NCBI RefSeq assembly: GCF_028389875.1
Contig: NC_084669.1
Coordinates: 4,983,501-5,047,500, forward strand
DNA length: 64,000 nt
Source: Rhea pennata
Lineage: Eukaryota > Chordata > Aves > Rheiformes > Rheidae
Direction of reading: 5' to 3'
Shown here piece by piece: positions 34,201 to 43,099 of this stretch (its first letter is position 1; every line of letters begins with the position of its first letter). The position numbers and the translations under genes are program-made. The notes under the pieces are model-generated. The model was not told the DNA's origin, made no database searches, and worked only from the letters and a program-made list of their open reading frames with translations.

Positions 34201-35794
34201 TACTTGCAAAAACATTGTATGAGTTACAATAATGAACATGCAAGGAGAGATTATGTGCATGGGATGTCTGCTGACGTATAAGGGAGAAGATTACGTCCAA
34301 CTACCCCTGGACAGAGAGGCCACTCTGTGGACAACCTGGCAGTTGGAAATATTCCATCTCTGACTACTGTAATGTATGACATGTTTGTACATTTAAAGTG
34401 ATTTCAAGCTGTAGAGGAAGATCCTAAGGGTGAGAGGCATTGTTTATTCAGTGAGTAGGGAATTCTGACAAGTTCTGACTTTTTCCAGATTTCCCCTTAC
34501 AGGTACAAGGCATTAAATATAAATGGATTCCATGGCAATAAAAGAGTTAAAACAGTGACTCAATATTTTCCAGCTCAGTATCAATACTGCAGCTCAAATT
34601 TCAATCTTTAATCTCATATTCAACATCATTTAAATACTTACAGAGGGAGCAAATAACAAGAGCATTAAAAAAAAACCCAAACCTGAAAACAACGCTAAAT
34701 TGTTATTTCCTTCTATTGTGTACAAGAGCATGCATGGGAGCAAAGAAAGGGGAAATGTTTTTTTTTTCTCCTGGTTCATTAGTCCAAGCAAGTTAATGAC
34801 AGAACTTTATAGCTGAAAAAGAAAGGAATGGAAGGGCAGCAGCTATCACACACTCTTTTGATCTTTTTCTGTTCTACTCTCCAGCAAAAGGAGGGCAAGA
34901 GCAATTGCTTAAAAATGAATGCCTTATTTCTCACAGCGGCATCATGGCACTCTGCTGACACAGGCAAACCTCACCTAAAAAAGGAGGAGAGTGACTTTTT
35001 GGATGCAAGATGACCACTTTAGCTTGTTTCAACTTTTCACGAGAAGTATCCTCCCTTCCATCAAACCTGCTGATATTTGTACTGATCCCCAAAGGAATAA
35101 AAACATCTGTGCCTCAGCAATCAGCAGTGCCTCAAAAACACTGCCTCAGCAAACAGTTCGAATTAGATTCATAATAGGAATTAGACTATAGGAAATTAGA
35201 ATAATATGAAAATAGAGTAATTCCCATTGTGTTCTAATAATTACAATAGTAGGAGAAGGAACATGTGTCATACTTGTTTTTATCTTAAGCACAAACACCA
35301 CCACCATGTTATTCATTATAATTACCTAATCAAATATAAACTGCATGGTTCAAAGAGCACCTGACACACTAAAAGAAGTGTGCATTTCATCAAGAAAATA
35401 ACTTACCTTTAAATTCATTACCTCAATACAAAGATTTTGAAAGAACATATCATTAGCTTTACAGCATATTTATCTTGAGTTTATTTTACTAGCCTATGTA
35501 ACAAAAAAAGGATGAGAACAACAATCTAAATGTATCTAAATAAACTGTTTGAATAATAGAAATAATTATTGATTTGCTCAGCTCATAGGTTAAATCAGCT
35601 CAGTTTTCAACGGAGCCATGCCGTGCTGGCAAGTTTGTTTTCTTTACTTTCAAATTTTTACTTTTAAAACTCAATATTAGCCTGTATACAAGGTATATCT
35701 GTGAAGCTGATCAGAAGCAAAACTCTTTACCTGTATCTACCTGAATTCCAAGACTTATCATTACCATCCAGGACAAGACCATAGTGGGACCCAT
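19084..35794 (-). CDS. DMBT1: Locus A: DMBT1-like SRCR-CUB-CUB-CUB-ZP transmembrane glycoprotein, complete gene
   Basis: The DMBT1/hensin family are mucosal scavenger-receptor glycoproteins that bind microbes and help polarise epithelia. I assemble 22 firm exons plus two SID exons with uncertain 5' ends, all on the minus strand. They give about 945 residues without the two uncertain exons and about 983 with them, in one frame. In order: signal peptide, two Thr/Ser/Pro linkers, an 18-nt microexon, one SRCR with 8 Cys, then three CUB domains (two exons each) separated by SID linkers, ZP-N/ZP-C over three exons, and a transmembrane exon with a short basic tail. Mammalian DMBT1 has many SRCRs and two CUBs, so this copy has the reverse proportion. 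Its place next to HTRA1 supports DMBT1. By domain content alone it could also be called CUZD1-like, since CUZD1 has CUB-CUB-ZP-TM. Confidence 0.88.
19257..19838. other. Locus A last intron
   Basis: Intron with a T-run at 19525-19547; nothing else recognised. Confidence 0.7.
19525..19547. repeat. T-run
   Basis: 23-nt mononucleotide run in the last intron of locus A. Confidence 0.95.
19839..20110 (-). CDS. DMBT1: Locus A ZP exon 3 (ZP-C)
   Basis: This 272-nt exon goes from phase 2 to 1, with acceptor cttttcag|ATGTG and donor GCTG|gtaatt. It encodes [20 protein letters not shown], then FKFSAFQFV and the C-terminal ZP cysteines in LRCEFVVC and SRCYQGC. A basic patch RSKK follows the last Cys where ZP proteins are normally processed, but it lacks a strict furin R-x-K/R-R motif. 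Confidence 0.93.
20781..21169 (-). CDS. DMBT1: Locus A ZP exon 2 (ZP-N end, linker, ZP-C start)
   Basis: This 389-nt exon goes from phase 0 to 2, with acceptor gccaaacag|GGAAAC and donor ATGG|gtaagc. The frame runs from [20 protein letters not shown] through [19 protein letters not shown] and [20 protein letters not shown] to [16 protein letters not shown]. Both the VNC and DTC cysteines of the ZP module are intact, and several N-x-T sequons are present. Confidence 0.94.
21855..22027 (-). CDS. DMBT1: Locus A ZP exon 1 (ZP-N, first part)
   Basis: This 173-nt exon goes from phase 1 to 0, with acceptor catctgttag|CACTTC and donor AAAG|gtatga. It encodes [20 protein letters not shown] and then [20 protein letters not shown] and CGTVRK. 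The Cys spacing and PYNSCGT are characteristic of the ZP domain. One N-glycosylation sequon (NLT) is visible. Confidence 0.93.
22028..23242. other. Locus A intron between CUB-3 and ZP
   Basis: AT-rich intron of 1.2 kb. I see no exon or element in it. Confidence 0.7.
23243..23454 (-). CDS. DMBT1: Locus A CUB-3, second half
   Basis: 212 nt, phase 2 to 1, the same length as the other two second-half CUB exons. It encodes [20 protein letters not shown] through [15 protein letters not shown]. The acceptor is gctccccag|GATGC and the donor ACTA|gtaagt. Confidence 0.93.
23754..23904 (-). CDS. DMBT1: Locus A CUB-3, first half
   Basis: This 151-nt exon goes from phase 1 to 2, with acceptor ctctatag|CAAGTT and donor ATTCA|gtaagt. 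It encodes [20 protein letters not shown] through VTLTFRDIQ. It is clearly older and more diverged than CUB-1/2, and is the CUB most like the one in pseudogene B. Confidence 0.93.
23905..25533. other. Locus A intron before CUB-3
   Basis: AT-rich intron. About 25.08-25.40 kb is a decayed relative of the GC-rich intron 26.24-26.52 kb, the older edge of the CUB-unit duplications. A Ser/Thr-coding remnant near 25.08 kb lacks a donor in the right phase. Confidence 0.6.
25534..25581 (-). CDS. DMBT1: Locus A SID exon, Ser/Thr-rich
   Basis: This 48-nt, phase 1-1 exon has acceptor gtgtatag|AACTG and donor GCTG|gtaaga. It encodes [16 protein letters not shown], a dense O-glycosylation stretch. A degenerate relative of its 3' half lies near 33.56 kb. 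Confidence 0.75.
26074..26112 (-). CDS. DMBT1: Locus A SID exon before the CUB-3 linker
   Basis: 39 nt, phase 1-1, identical peptide to 29215-29253 ([13 protein letters not shown]). It lies near the left edge of the high-identity duplication. Confidence 0.72.
26205..26261 (-). CDS. DMBT1: Locus A candidate SID exon after CUB-2 (5' end uncertain)
   Basis: Copy of the candidate at 29346-29402 with the same frame ending QNASA. The donor here is GCAG|gtgagt instead of gtgagc. The same doubt about the acceptor applies. Confidence 0.4.
26576..26787 (-). CDS. DMBT1: Locus A CUB-2, second half
   Basis: 212 nt, phase 2 to 1. It encodes [20 protein letters not shown] through [16 protein letters not shown]. 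Relative to CUB-1 it has Ser to Gly near the start and a changed end, FYNSSLP instead of SYYSIPP. Four base differences fall within 16 nt of an otherwise near-identical repeat. The change creates an N-S-S glycosylation sequon. Confidence 0.92.
27333..27486 (-). CDS. DMBT1: Locus A CUB-2, first half
   Basis: 154 nt, phase 1 to 2. It is the exact counterpart of 30474-30627 at an offset of 3141 bp, with the same splice sites and the same peptide [20 protein letters not shown] onward. Confidence 0.92.
27538..27867. repeat. SID-exon repeat, copy 1
   Basis: A stretch of about 330 bp that includes the 39-nt SID exon and its downstream intron, related to 28950-29279 and 30679-31008. Confidence 0.8.
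27803..27841 (-). CDS. DMBT1: Locus A SID exon [13 protein letters not shown] (second copy)
   Basis: This 39-nt, phase 1-1 exon is identical to 30944-30982, inside the duplicated 2.24-kb unit. It lies directly before CUB-2. Confidence 0.78.
28282..28311 (-). CDS. DMBT1: Locus A SID exon [10 protein letters not shown]
   Basis: This 30-nt, phase 1-1 exon has acceptor cctttcag|ACTCGG and donor GCAG|gtaagt. It is the paralogue of 31425-31454. Confidence 0.78.
28950..29279. repeat. SID-exon repeat, copy 2
   Basis: Related to 27538-27867 at about 1.41 kb offset, clearly more diverged than the 3.14-kb pair. Its SID exon reads [13 protein letters not shown]. Confidence 0.8.
29215..29253 (-). CDS. 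DMBT1: Locus A SID exon [13 protein letters not shown]
   Basis: This 39-nt, phase 1-1 exon has acceptor attgccag|GTGGGC and donor TCAG|gtaggt. It has the same length and splice sites as the exons at 27803 and 30944 but a more diverged peptide. An identical copy lies at 26074-26112. Confidence 0.72.
29346..29402 (-). CDS. DMBT1: Locus A candidate SID exon after CUB-1 (5' end uncertain)
   Basis: A good donor, GCAG|gtgagc, closes a reading frame ending QNASA in the phase needed. Several AG sites upstream keep that phase. I give the shortest (57 nt, start 29402); an AG with a better pyrimidine tract lies about 30 nt further up. The same arrangement is at 26205-26261. Confidence 0.4.
29717..29928 (-). 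CDS. DMBT1: Locus A exon 9: CUB-1, second half
   Basis: This 212-nt exon goes from phase 2 to 1. It encodes [20 protein letters not shown] through [24 protein letters not shown] and the second Cys pair are typical of CUB. The acceptor is actctgcag|GCTGG and the donor CCAG|gtaaga. Its C-terminal end (YYSIP) resembles CUB-3, while CUB-2 has changed there. Confidence 0.92.
30474..30627 (-). CDS. DMBT1: Locus A exon 8: CUB-1, first half
   Basis: This 154-nt exon goes from phase 1 to 2, with acceptor ttctgtag|GGTTTT and donor GTCGA|gtaagg. It encodes [20 protein letters not shown] through VNLIFLDVE, the first half of a CUB beta-sandwich with both expected cysteines. It is identical to CUB-2 exon 27333-27486 as far as I can read. 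Confidence 0.92.
30679..31008. repeat. SID-exon repeat, copy 3
   Basis: Near-identical to copy 1, as part of the 2.24-kb tandem duplication. Confidence 0.8.
30944..30982 (-). CDS. DMBT1: Locus A exon 7: 39-nt SID linker
   Basis: This phase 1-1 exon has acceptor attgccag|GTAGCC and donor TCAG|gtaggt. It encodes [13 protein letters not shown] and is one of four related 39-nt SID exons (also 29215-29253, 27803-27841, 26074-26112). Confidence 0.78.
31425..31454 (-). CDS. DMBT1: Locus A exon 6: 30-nt SID linker
   Basis: The acceptor is ccttgcag|ACTCAG and the donor ACAG|gtaagt. The exon encodes [10 protein letters not shown] in phase 1-1. Its partner at 28282-28311 encodes [10 protein letters not shown]; the two sit at the right edge of the duplicated block and have diverged more than the introns inside it. 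Confidence 0.8.
31907..32206 (-). CDS. DMBT1: Locus A exon 5: SRCR domain (group B)
   Basis: This 300-nt, phase 1-1 exon has acceptor tctcctag|AGCTG and donor TCCG|gtaggc. It encodes one complete scavenger receptor cysteine-rich domain starting [19 protein letters not shown]. It includes the family core [14 protein letters not shown] and ends DASVVCSG. Eight cysteines are present, the group-B pattern with one exon per domain. It is the only SRCR of this gene and lies in the most GC-rich part of the window. Confidence 0.93.
32613..32630 (-). CDS. DMBT1: Locus A exon 4: 18-nt microexon
   Basis: The acceptor is tttccccacag|ATTTC and the donor GATG|gtgagt. Eighteen nt give Y-FIIAD in phase 1-1, which joins exactly to exon 3 (ending T) and the SRCR exon (starting AG). 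Both splice sites are strong, but its inclusion rests on sequence alone. Confidence 0.65.
32631..33179. other. Locus A intron between exons 3 and 4
   Basis: GC-rich at its left end, grading to AT-rich. No exon seen. Confidence 0.6.
33180..33224 (-). CDS. DMBT1: Locus A exon 3: Thr/Pro-rich linker
   Basis: This 45-nt, phase 1-1 exon encodes [15 protein letters not shown], a mucin-like stretch suited to O-glycosylation. The acceptor is ctggaag|AGACG and the donor ACCT|gtaagt. Confidence 0.8.
33457..33530. repeat. Dispersed copy of intron segment 28448-28521
   Basis: About 74 nt almost identical to the sequence around 28448-28521, including CGTAAAGCTACCTTTCATAC. It lies in intron 2, outside the main repeat array. 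Confidence 0.8.
33585..33650. repeat. Dispersed copy of intron segment 31773-31838
   Basis: About 66 nt matching the GC-rich segment 31773-31838 next to the SRCR exon, with several differences. Confidence 0.75.
34101..34145 (-). CDS. DMBT1: Locus A exon 2: short linker
   Basis: This 45-nt, phase 1-1 exon has acceptor ttctgcag|TTGGGG and donor ACAG|gtaact. It encodes [15 protein letters not shown]. It is just downstream of the signal peptide, so this is the mature N terminus. Confidence 0.8.
34146..35730. other. Locus A intron 1
   Basis: AT-rich intron of about 1.6 kb between the signal peptide and the first linker exon. Nothing else recognised. Confidence 0.65.
35731..35794 (-). CDS. DMBT1: Locus A exon 1: signal peptide
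   Basis: The ATG at 35794 opens [18 protein letters not shown] followed by VDT, a short hydrophobic secretion signal. The donor ACA G|gtaaag gives phase 1. An earlier GT after the Gln codon would end in phase 0 and break the phase-1 pattern. The exon is homologous to the signal exon of locus C (M-G-x-x-M-V-L-x-W). Confidence 0.85.
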
Positions 35795-35829
35795 CTCACC
35801 AGAGCTCCTGATAGAAGAGGCCATCAGAA

Positions 35830-35835
35830 TTTATA
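35830..35835 (-). promoter_or_regulatory. TATA element of locus A
   Basis: TATAAATTCTGATGG on the minus strand lies 36-41 nt upstream of the ATG at 35794. An alignable TATAAATTCACATGG sits at the same distance in front of locus C, so the core promoter was duplicated with the gene. The spacing implies a very short 5' UTR. Confidence 0.6.
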
Positions 35836-38800
35836 GGCAGAGAAGCTAAGGGGGCGTAGCTCAGTAGGCCAACCTAGCCCTCAGTGAGTCAATACCAAAC
35901 ACATGCTCACACTGCTCTTAATCCACCTGCACATGAAGATATGCTTGATTTGTTATCCAGCTTTGTAGAGCTTCCCGATTCTACAAGAACATAAAAGGGA
36001 TTCCTCTGGGGAAACATTTCTTTTGCTGTCATTAACATAAAATATCCCAGTCTTAAGTCTGAGTCATATTTGAACCAAAAGCTACTTTTGAGGTCTCTGT
36101 AGTCTCTGGGTGGTTTTCCTTCTTTTTTGTTACTGAAGACTTGGAAGGGAAAGAGCCTGTTAGGAAGCAAGGGATGGGCTCTTGGAGACCCTTGTGACTG
36201 ATCTGGATTCCCTCAGTGAGAGATTCTCACTATGTGTTGGGAGGGCATCACCAGATACAATGATCAGGTCTCCAGTCCTTTAAAATTGTTGTGAAGCTAC
36301 AGTTTTAAGGACTGAGTCAAACTTCACATGTAATTACCACCATGTGTTTCTCAAATATTAGTCATGTATTAGTTAACTTTCAGGAGGTAGAAGAGTTTGG
36401 AATTAGGATGCTGAGCTGCCTTGAGTTTCCCTGACTACCTTTGACTACCCATGTATTTTTGTCATACTCATATATTTTTGTCCTGATAGATGTCACACAA
36501 AAATTCAGTAGGAAGCGAATATGTTGCACTCTTTCTGACTTCCTCTTTTCATGCTTTACCAAAGTAATAAGTCTCAGACAGTAAGTTTGTGCTCTGCAAA
36601 CCATCTACTGCAAATTGGAAACCAACAAAGTCATCTTTTGGGTTTTGTTGAAAACTCAAATCAAAATTCAGAGGTCATACACTGATTATCATTAAACTGC
36701 ACGAACCTTTCCAGAGTACCAGGAGCTTAAGTCAAAGGATAAGGGGAAGAATAGAAAATAAAGGAAAAGAGTCATAGCCTCTCTTCTCAAATTCTCTATT
36801 TCTGAAGCTCTTAAGAATTTTACGGATTCTTACACAGTCCTCACCCTGAGATTTACAATGTATTTAAGACACTGAATCCAGCTGAATCTTACAATGGATC
36901 TTTATGAAGAGAAGTTGTTTCAGATCATGGATTAGATCTTCAGTGGATCTCAGTGCTCATCAAAGAAACTGTACTAGCAACAGCACAGATAAATTTAGCA
37001 ATGTCTGAAAAGCGTACAAAATTCTAGAATAATTTAGCCTGGCAAGGGCCTCTCGGGGCCTTTTAGCCCCCAAATTAAAATAGGGCTGTCTCCAGAGTCA
37101 GATCAGGTGGCTCAGGGCTTTAATTACTGTTGTGGAAAAATGAAAAAATCTGCATTTTTTTCCTACATGAATTGTGCAAATACTTTTTGTAGATAAAAAT
37201 TTGACATTGTGATGATTCCTGCTGCTGGTTTTAGATGGGTCTGGCGTCTTTATTATTTGGTAACAGTTTCTGAGGACTCAAATATTTCTCATGTGCCTAT
37301 CACATGAAACACACAGTGTGTCCTGGCTCCAGATAGCCAGCACCTGAACTCAACTGGACATGGCAAAGGAGAGCCAGAAGATCAAAGGGAGAAAGGAAGC
37401 TCTAGCCCTCCAGAAGAAGGGTTACTTTGGGAGACATGTTAACAGATCACTGACTCAGTAAATTACTGTAAATATATGACATTGACTATGTAAATATAAC
37501 CATGGTTTTGCAAGCCAGATGGAACATGTGAGAATTTCAGAGAGATTGAAGGAAATAAGGAAAGTGGCTTGATAAATGGGTTGGGGCAGCTGTTGTGCAC
37601 CCTGAGAGCTGGAAAAAAGAAAAAAAAAAGAAAAAGAAAAAAGTAAACCCAGACAAAAGTCACATCAAAAACAGTCAACAAAATCTGTTAGCATTGAAAA
37701 GGAAAAAAGGACAACATGCGAGACAACTCCAAAGACTAGGCCTGAGGCCCTTAAGTCAAATTTGAGCTGGTTAGCTCCCAAAAGTGCCAAGAGGTTGCTT
37801 AATTCCAGTACTAGGAGCAGGTCTTTCCCACCAGGCTAGAGCCCGAGTTGTTTGCCCCTTTTGTTGGGGCTGGGAGTCGGCCACTCGAGATACTGGGCGC
37901 ACTGGGAATTTGGACGATTTGTCTCGGGGTGGCATGCCCCCATCAGGGCAGCTCATCTTCGCAGTTAGGTGAGCTCGCCTCTTCCAGCCTCCCCGCTGTG
38001 CCTGCCAGACCGCTGGTGCCACTGCCCAGGGGCTAGTGCAGACACCTCGCACGCTGAAGGACTGTCAGGCTGTACCAGCTCTGCTTACAGGCGATGGGTA
38101 GGCAGAGTGAACTGCGGAGATGTCAGAGCAGTATCAGTAGCGCTATCCCCAAGGCGGTCCTGTTCGCAGGACACGTGCTCCACCGTGCCAAGTGCTTCTC
38201 CAACAGACTTCACCTGTATTTCTGCACGGGCATGGCTTGGAACAGCTCTCGGCTTGTGATTCAGCTTGCTTTGCCTTCAGCATCCAGCCCAGGCTCCCAA
38301 CCCCGCTTCTTGCTTGGCATCGCATTCCCTCACAGGACAACTGGTCCATTTTAAATATGTCCAGTGTCCAAAAACATGAGGTGAGAAATTTAAATACTAA
38401 CTTATAAAACATGAAGCTACCTTGTCTGTTTCCATACCTTTTCAGTTCTACATTTATTGTATGTGTTACAAATTTGTGAATAGTTTAGCATTATTTCAAG
38501 ACGTGGGTATCAGAAGAAAAGGAAATCAAGCTTGGAAAAGGTCATATCAGAGCCCATTCTCTTTGACTGGGACTGCTGCCTGATTCAGAGGGAGTACAAA
38601 CAGGTCAGAAAGGACAGAGATGCTTACATATAAGGAATATCTGTCCTAAAGTGAAATTTTGCATATCCTCCTAAGGCAATGCAAACACTCTCCAACATGT
38701 AGAATTACAATCAATGACAGCATCTGTCCTGTCCTGGATTTTATTTGCTTCATTTCCAATAATCACTACCTGATCTTTGATACTGCAGAAAAAAAGTCCC

Positions 38801-41800
38801 AAATAGTCCTCTGATTTTGCCCTGACTTTTGCACAAAGTTTTCTTCACACCAGGTTGGACAGCCTATGGGAAGGTTTCTCATCTCTTGGCTCATTTCCCC
38901 AGATCTGGAGGCTGTCAAGGATGCTTACAGATATGAGTGTCACTCTGGATCCATGCTCACCCTATAAAGGTCAGCCATGCCATGAAACATTTATCTTTTG
39001 ACTGGGGGGAAAGGACACAACCTGTTCGAGCTGGTTTTTATTATCATTCAGTTCCTCCCACCTGAAATTCCTTTAATTTCAAGTTTATTACAACATCAAG
39101 TGCAAGGCCTTTCCTAGACTAGGTTAAAGCAAAGGGCAGAAAGCACATAGCAATCATTCAGCCACAGCTGAGTAAGCCTCTTTGGCACATGCCTTCTCCT
39201 GGTCCCTGTCCTCTCCTCCCTTTCTTTGTTCACTCTGCTAGTACCTCTGTCCAAAGCTTTGTTTACATGCATGTTCTCAAAGCAAATTTCAAGGCTGGAG
39301 CGGTTTCATTACATAATGAAATCAAGATTGTGATTAAATTATATTCACTTGGAACAGAAGATAAAGCAATTCAGTCAGCAGCTAGAGACTGCCATGCAGC
39401 CTGGATGGAGGAATACCGGGCTCCTTCCTCGTGCAGAGGCCTCGTGCCACCTCCTGGGCTGCGCTCGCTCACAGTAACGTTCATTGCTCAATGGCCATTA
39501 AGGAATAAATATGCACCAGCAGCAGCAGCACATCTTAAAAGAGAAAAAGGAGCTAAATTTACTTTCTTTATAGAAGACTTACTTGCCTCTCTCTGGCCCC
39601 AATCCTTTTCTGCTGCTTTGCTCAGCCATGTGACCCCTCAAAACTTGCTTCACTCACAGCGCATATCCTACTCAACAACACTTCCACAAACATGCTCTTC
39701 ATTTCATCCCTAAATTTTCTTGTGATGCACCACTGGCTGTGGTCACTAATGACATGCAAAAGCCCATTCTTAGGCACAACAAAATTAATTTACTCTCTCT
39801 CTTGATCAGAGCACATCACAGCCAGAGAAGCCACAGCTGCAGAGACCTGTGTAGACACTGCAGTCCCCACAGCATGGCTACACGCCGATCTCACCTGTTT
39901 GCTCCTCATATTTACCTTCTCTCAGCTTGCTTTTTTCTCCAAGCCCTTTCCTCTGTTCTCTATTGCTAATTCCTTCTTCCCTAAGAGGAGGGGTGTTTAA
40001 ATCAACACCAGCAGCTCACCAGGCGGCAGAGTGCAGCACCGCGGTGCCTCGTGCCTTAGGGCTGTGAGTACCCAGGTGAGTAAGAGGCACGTGAAGAGCT
40101 GTTCTCAGGAGCTGCATAAGGAAAATCTTTTGTATAACACACTTTATTGATCTTACAATACTCAGGATTTATGACACACATTCCTGAGCAATAACTAGAA
40201 ACTTGGGTGGAGTGAACAATTTTGAAAAAAAGAAAAAAGAAAGCTCTTCACAAATTCAGGTCAAATTCAGCAAATAACTTCATATGAGTAAAATGCTAGA
40301 GTATAAAAAGAAATTCTGTTCTGTATCAGTCATAATAAAATCTTTTAAATAAAGATTGTTTGAAATTGACCTGATCTTGTTTTTAAAAGCTTGAAGAGCC
40401 TGAGAGCAAAACTAAACAGCTCATTTAAGGCAGTGTAAGATGAAAAAGTATAAACTGAAAAGTCTGGCATTCACCCAGTGCCAGTATTACTGGAGTGCTT
40501 GACCATTCCTGAAAGAGATGTTATGTTGGTCACTCGGGGAGGAGAGAGAACTCAGGATGTTGAGGAGAAGGCGACGAGAGACATGAAACTCGTGCATACG
40601 TTTTAGAGTCTCTGTGTTGTGTTCCTGCTAGTTGTCCCTCACCTGCTTCAAGGAAGAGAGGAATCACTGCTGACTACAACCTGCATGGGTTAATGAACCA
40701 GAGCTGGACGCACAAGCTCATTCCCTCCACAACACTTACACACAACGGGATATATTTATCAAAGGTCTGTACAAGAAAACAGAAATCAAACACATGCACC
40801 CTGAGGCAGGGGCACATCTTATGCCGCAGGAAGAGTTTTGGTCCCTATTTACTTTCTGATAAAAATCACCTTGATATGTTACACTTCATGTTAGAGCAGA
40901 AGTTATACCTTGTATGGAAATACACTCTAGACCCCAGTTAGTAGAGAAAGACAAAGGACAGGCAAATGGAAAAAAAAATCATCTCAGAAAATATCTTTAA
41001 CACTATGAAATCCAAAAACCTCCTACGAAGTCATCTGTCTTACATAAATAGTTATTGGAAAATAGGTAATAAACAGACCTACAGCAGGAGCTAGCACAAC
41101 TTATTGCCTGTTCTCAAGGATCCCTTAGCCAGTGCCACAGAGGTGCTATTTTGCAATTCTTTGCGCCTGGCACAACAGCAGGTGGAAGCCCAGAGACCTC
41201 TTCCACTCTGGCTAATCTATAGCCAAGCACTTAGGTTGGTTTTCTGGGATGTAAGAGATGGCTTTGACCTCTTCTAACCCTGAGGATTTCCTTGTCAAAC
41301 AGTCTAACTTTTAAGCTATTATAAGAGGGCTTGAAAATTTGCAGTTTTTTATAAACAGTAACACAAAAAAACCAAAACATAAGTTGGGATAAAGTTCACA
41401 CCTGTCATGAAATGCTTCACGCCAAGTGATGTCATGTTTAACATCATTTTTGCACAAATATTGACAGTGTTCCACAATGTTTATATAGTGGGAAAGAAAC
41501 TAACAGTGCTACATATTATTAATGTGTACTTTTATGTACACAGTTCAACCAGGTTTCTAAACAGTCCATCTAATCTAGTTCTGAACTTACGTTAACAGCT
41601 TCATAAATTCAGATGGTCTGGGCTGGGCACTGCTAGTTCTAAACTTAGCAGTTATGCTGCCTTTTCCAAATTTGATTAGTAACTATATAAAATATTTCTG
41701 CCATCATTCTGACAAAATAATTAAGTCCACAGCCACTCAGAAAAGCAAAGCCAAGAGCATTTCTCCTAAAAAGAGGGAAGAATGTGCCTTTAAAGATGTT

Positions 41801-43099
41801 TGAAAGATAAAAGGAAAAGCATAAAGCTATGCTTCATCAGGGGAACAAATGTTTGACTAACACAAATATAGGACTGGATTTTGCGGTTTTGTATCCTACT
41901 TCCTTCTTGCAAGGTTTTCCAAGTTACCACATGGTAGTTTGCTAAGCATTCTCCAGCCTACTGAGCATTCAAATCAATATTCAGAGGCAAAACTGACTTC
42001 TAACACCAGTCTCTATAAATTCTGACATGTACGACTGCATCCAGAGGTTAGTAACGCCACCAAAACCATGAACGATCAGCAGCATCTGAATGCAGGTTCC
42101 CCCTGCTCTGAGGGATCAGGCCATGTCTCCTGACCAGGGCTCCAGCCTGGCCCTAACTCTCTCAGTGGAGACAACTCCTAGCTCTCCTTTTACTGCATCA
42201 CCGCCCTTTTGAAGGGTGCAGATTTTATTTCTCTTTTCCCCTGCTTGCCTACAGGAACTAGGATTTCTCCATATCATATCTTATGCCAGACACTGAAGAT
42301 AAATGCATTTGTGAGCTACTGAGGAGCTAAAGGTAAGAGTGGACTTTCATCACCTGAGGACTTGGCCCTGGCACTCTCCACAGTGTTTCAGGATCCCCCT
42401 TCTCTCAGCCACAGGTTTCTGTGACACTTCCCATTTTCTGTTCCTCACAGATATTGCATGATATCTGGGAAGAATTTTCTATAGCCATTGTTTTACAAAC
42501 ATTGATTATGTTTCTCTACTGGAGCAGTTTCTCCTGCAAGCACAATTTCCCTACTGTGGCTGAGGGCTAACAAGGGTCTGATCTGAAATAGAAAATTCCC
42601 TAGAGCAGATCTCAACCAGATTCTCTGTAGGGCAGCAGCTGTGAGAATTACAATCACCATTTTATAGAAAGACCATAGAGGCAACATGCTGCTTCAATAA
42701 CGAGACACCAGATCAAATCTCTCTGGGGAACCATTAACAACACCCAGCCCCACTGCACCCTTTGAACAAGGCTGAGTTACAGGGGAGCACATGGGCCACC
42801 TTACTCATGACACCAGCCATCTGCCCAGCACATTCTGAGCTACTACACTTCCAGTGACACCTGCTACATCAGGGAACCTTCTCCAAGTGCCTACTCAAGA
42901 TCTCTCATAGAATGGCTCTTTTCCAACAATATAATAAGGAAAAAAACAAAATATCCTAGTGTATTAAATATCTTGGTTCACACAATTGCAGTAGCCCTTG
43001 AAAGATGCCACACAAGCAAACATCGGACTCAGGATGGTGCAGCCCATAGAAGAGGGATTTTCTTTGCAGTGCTCCCCAAGAGTTAGGGACCACTAGGTG

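Noticed and set aside
35850-35900. tRNA-like box A (GGGGGCGTAGCTCAGT) just upstream of locus A
   Set aside because: The acceptor stem has no pairing partner and the box-B-like sequence is imperfect, so it is not a tRNA gene. It overlaps the promoter region of locus A and is probably coincidence or a very old remnant.
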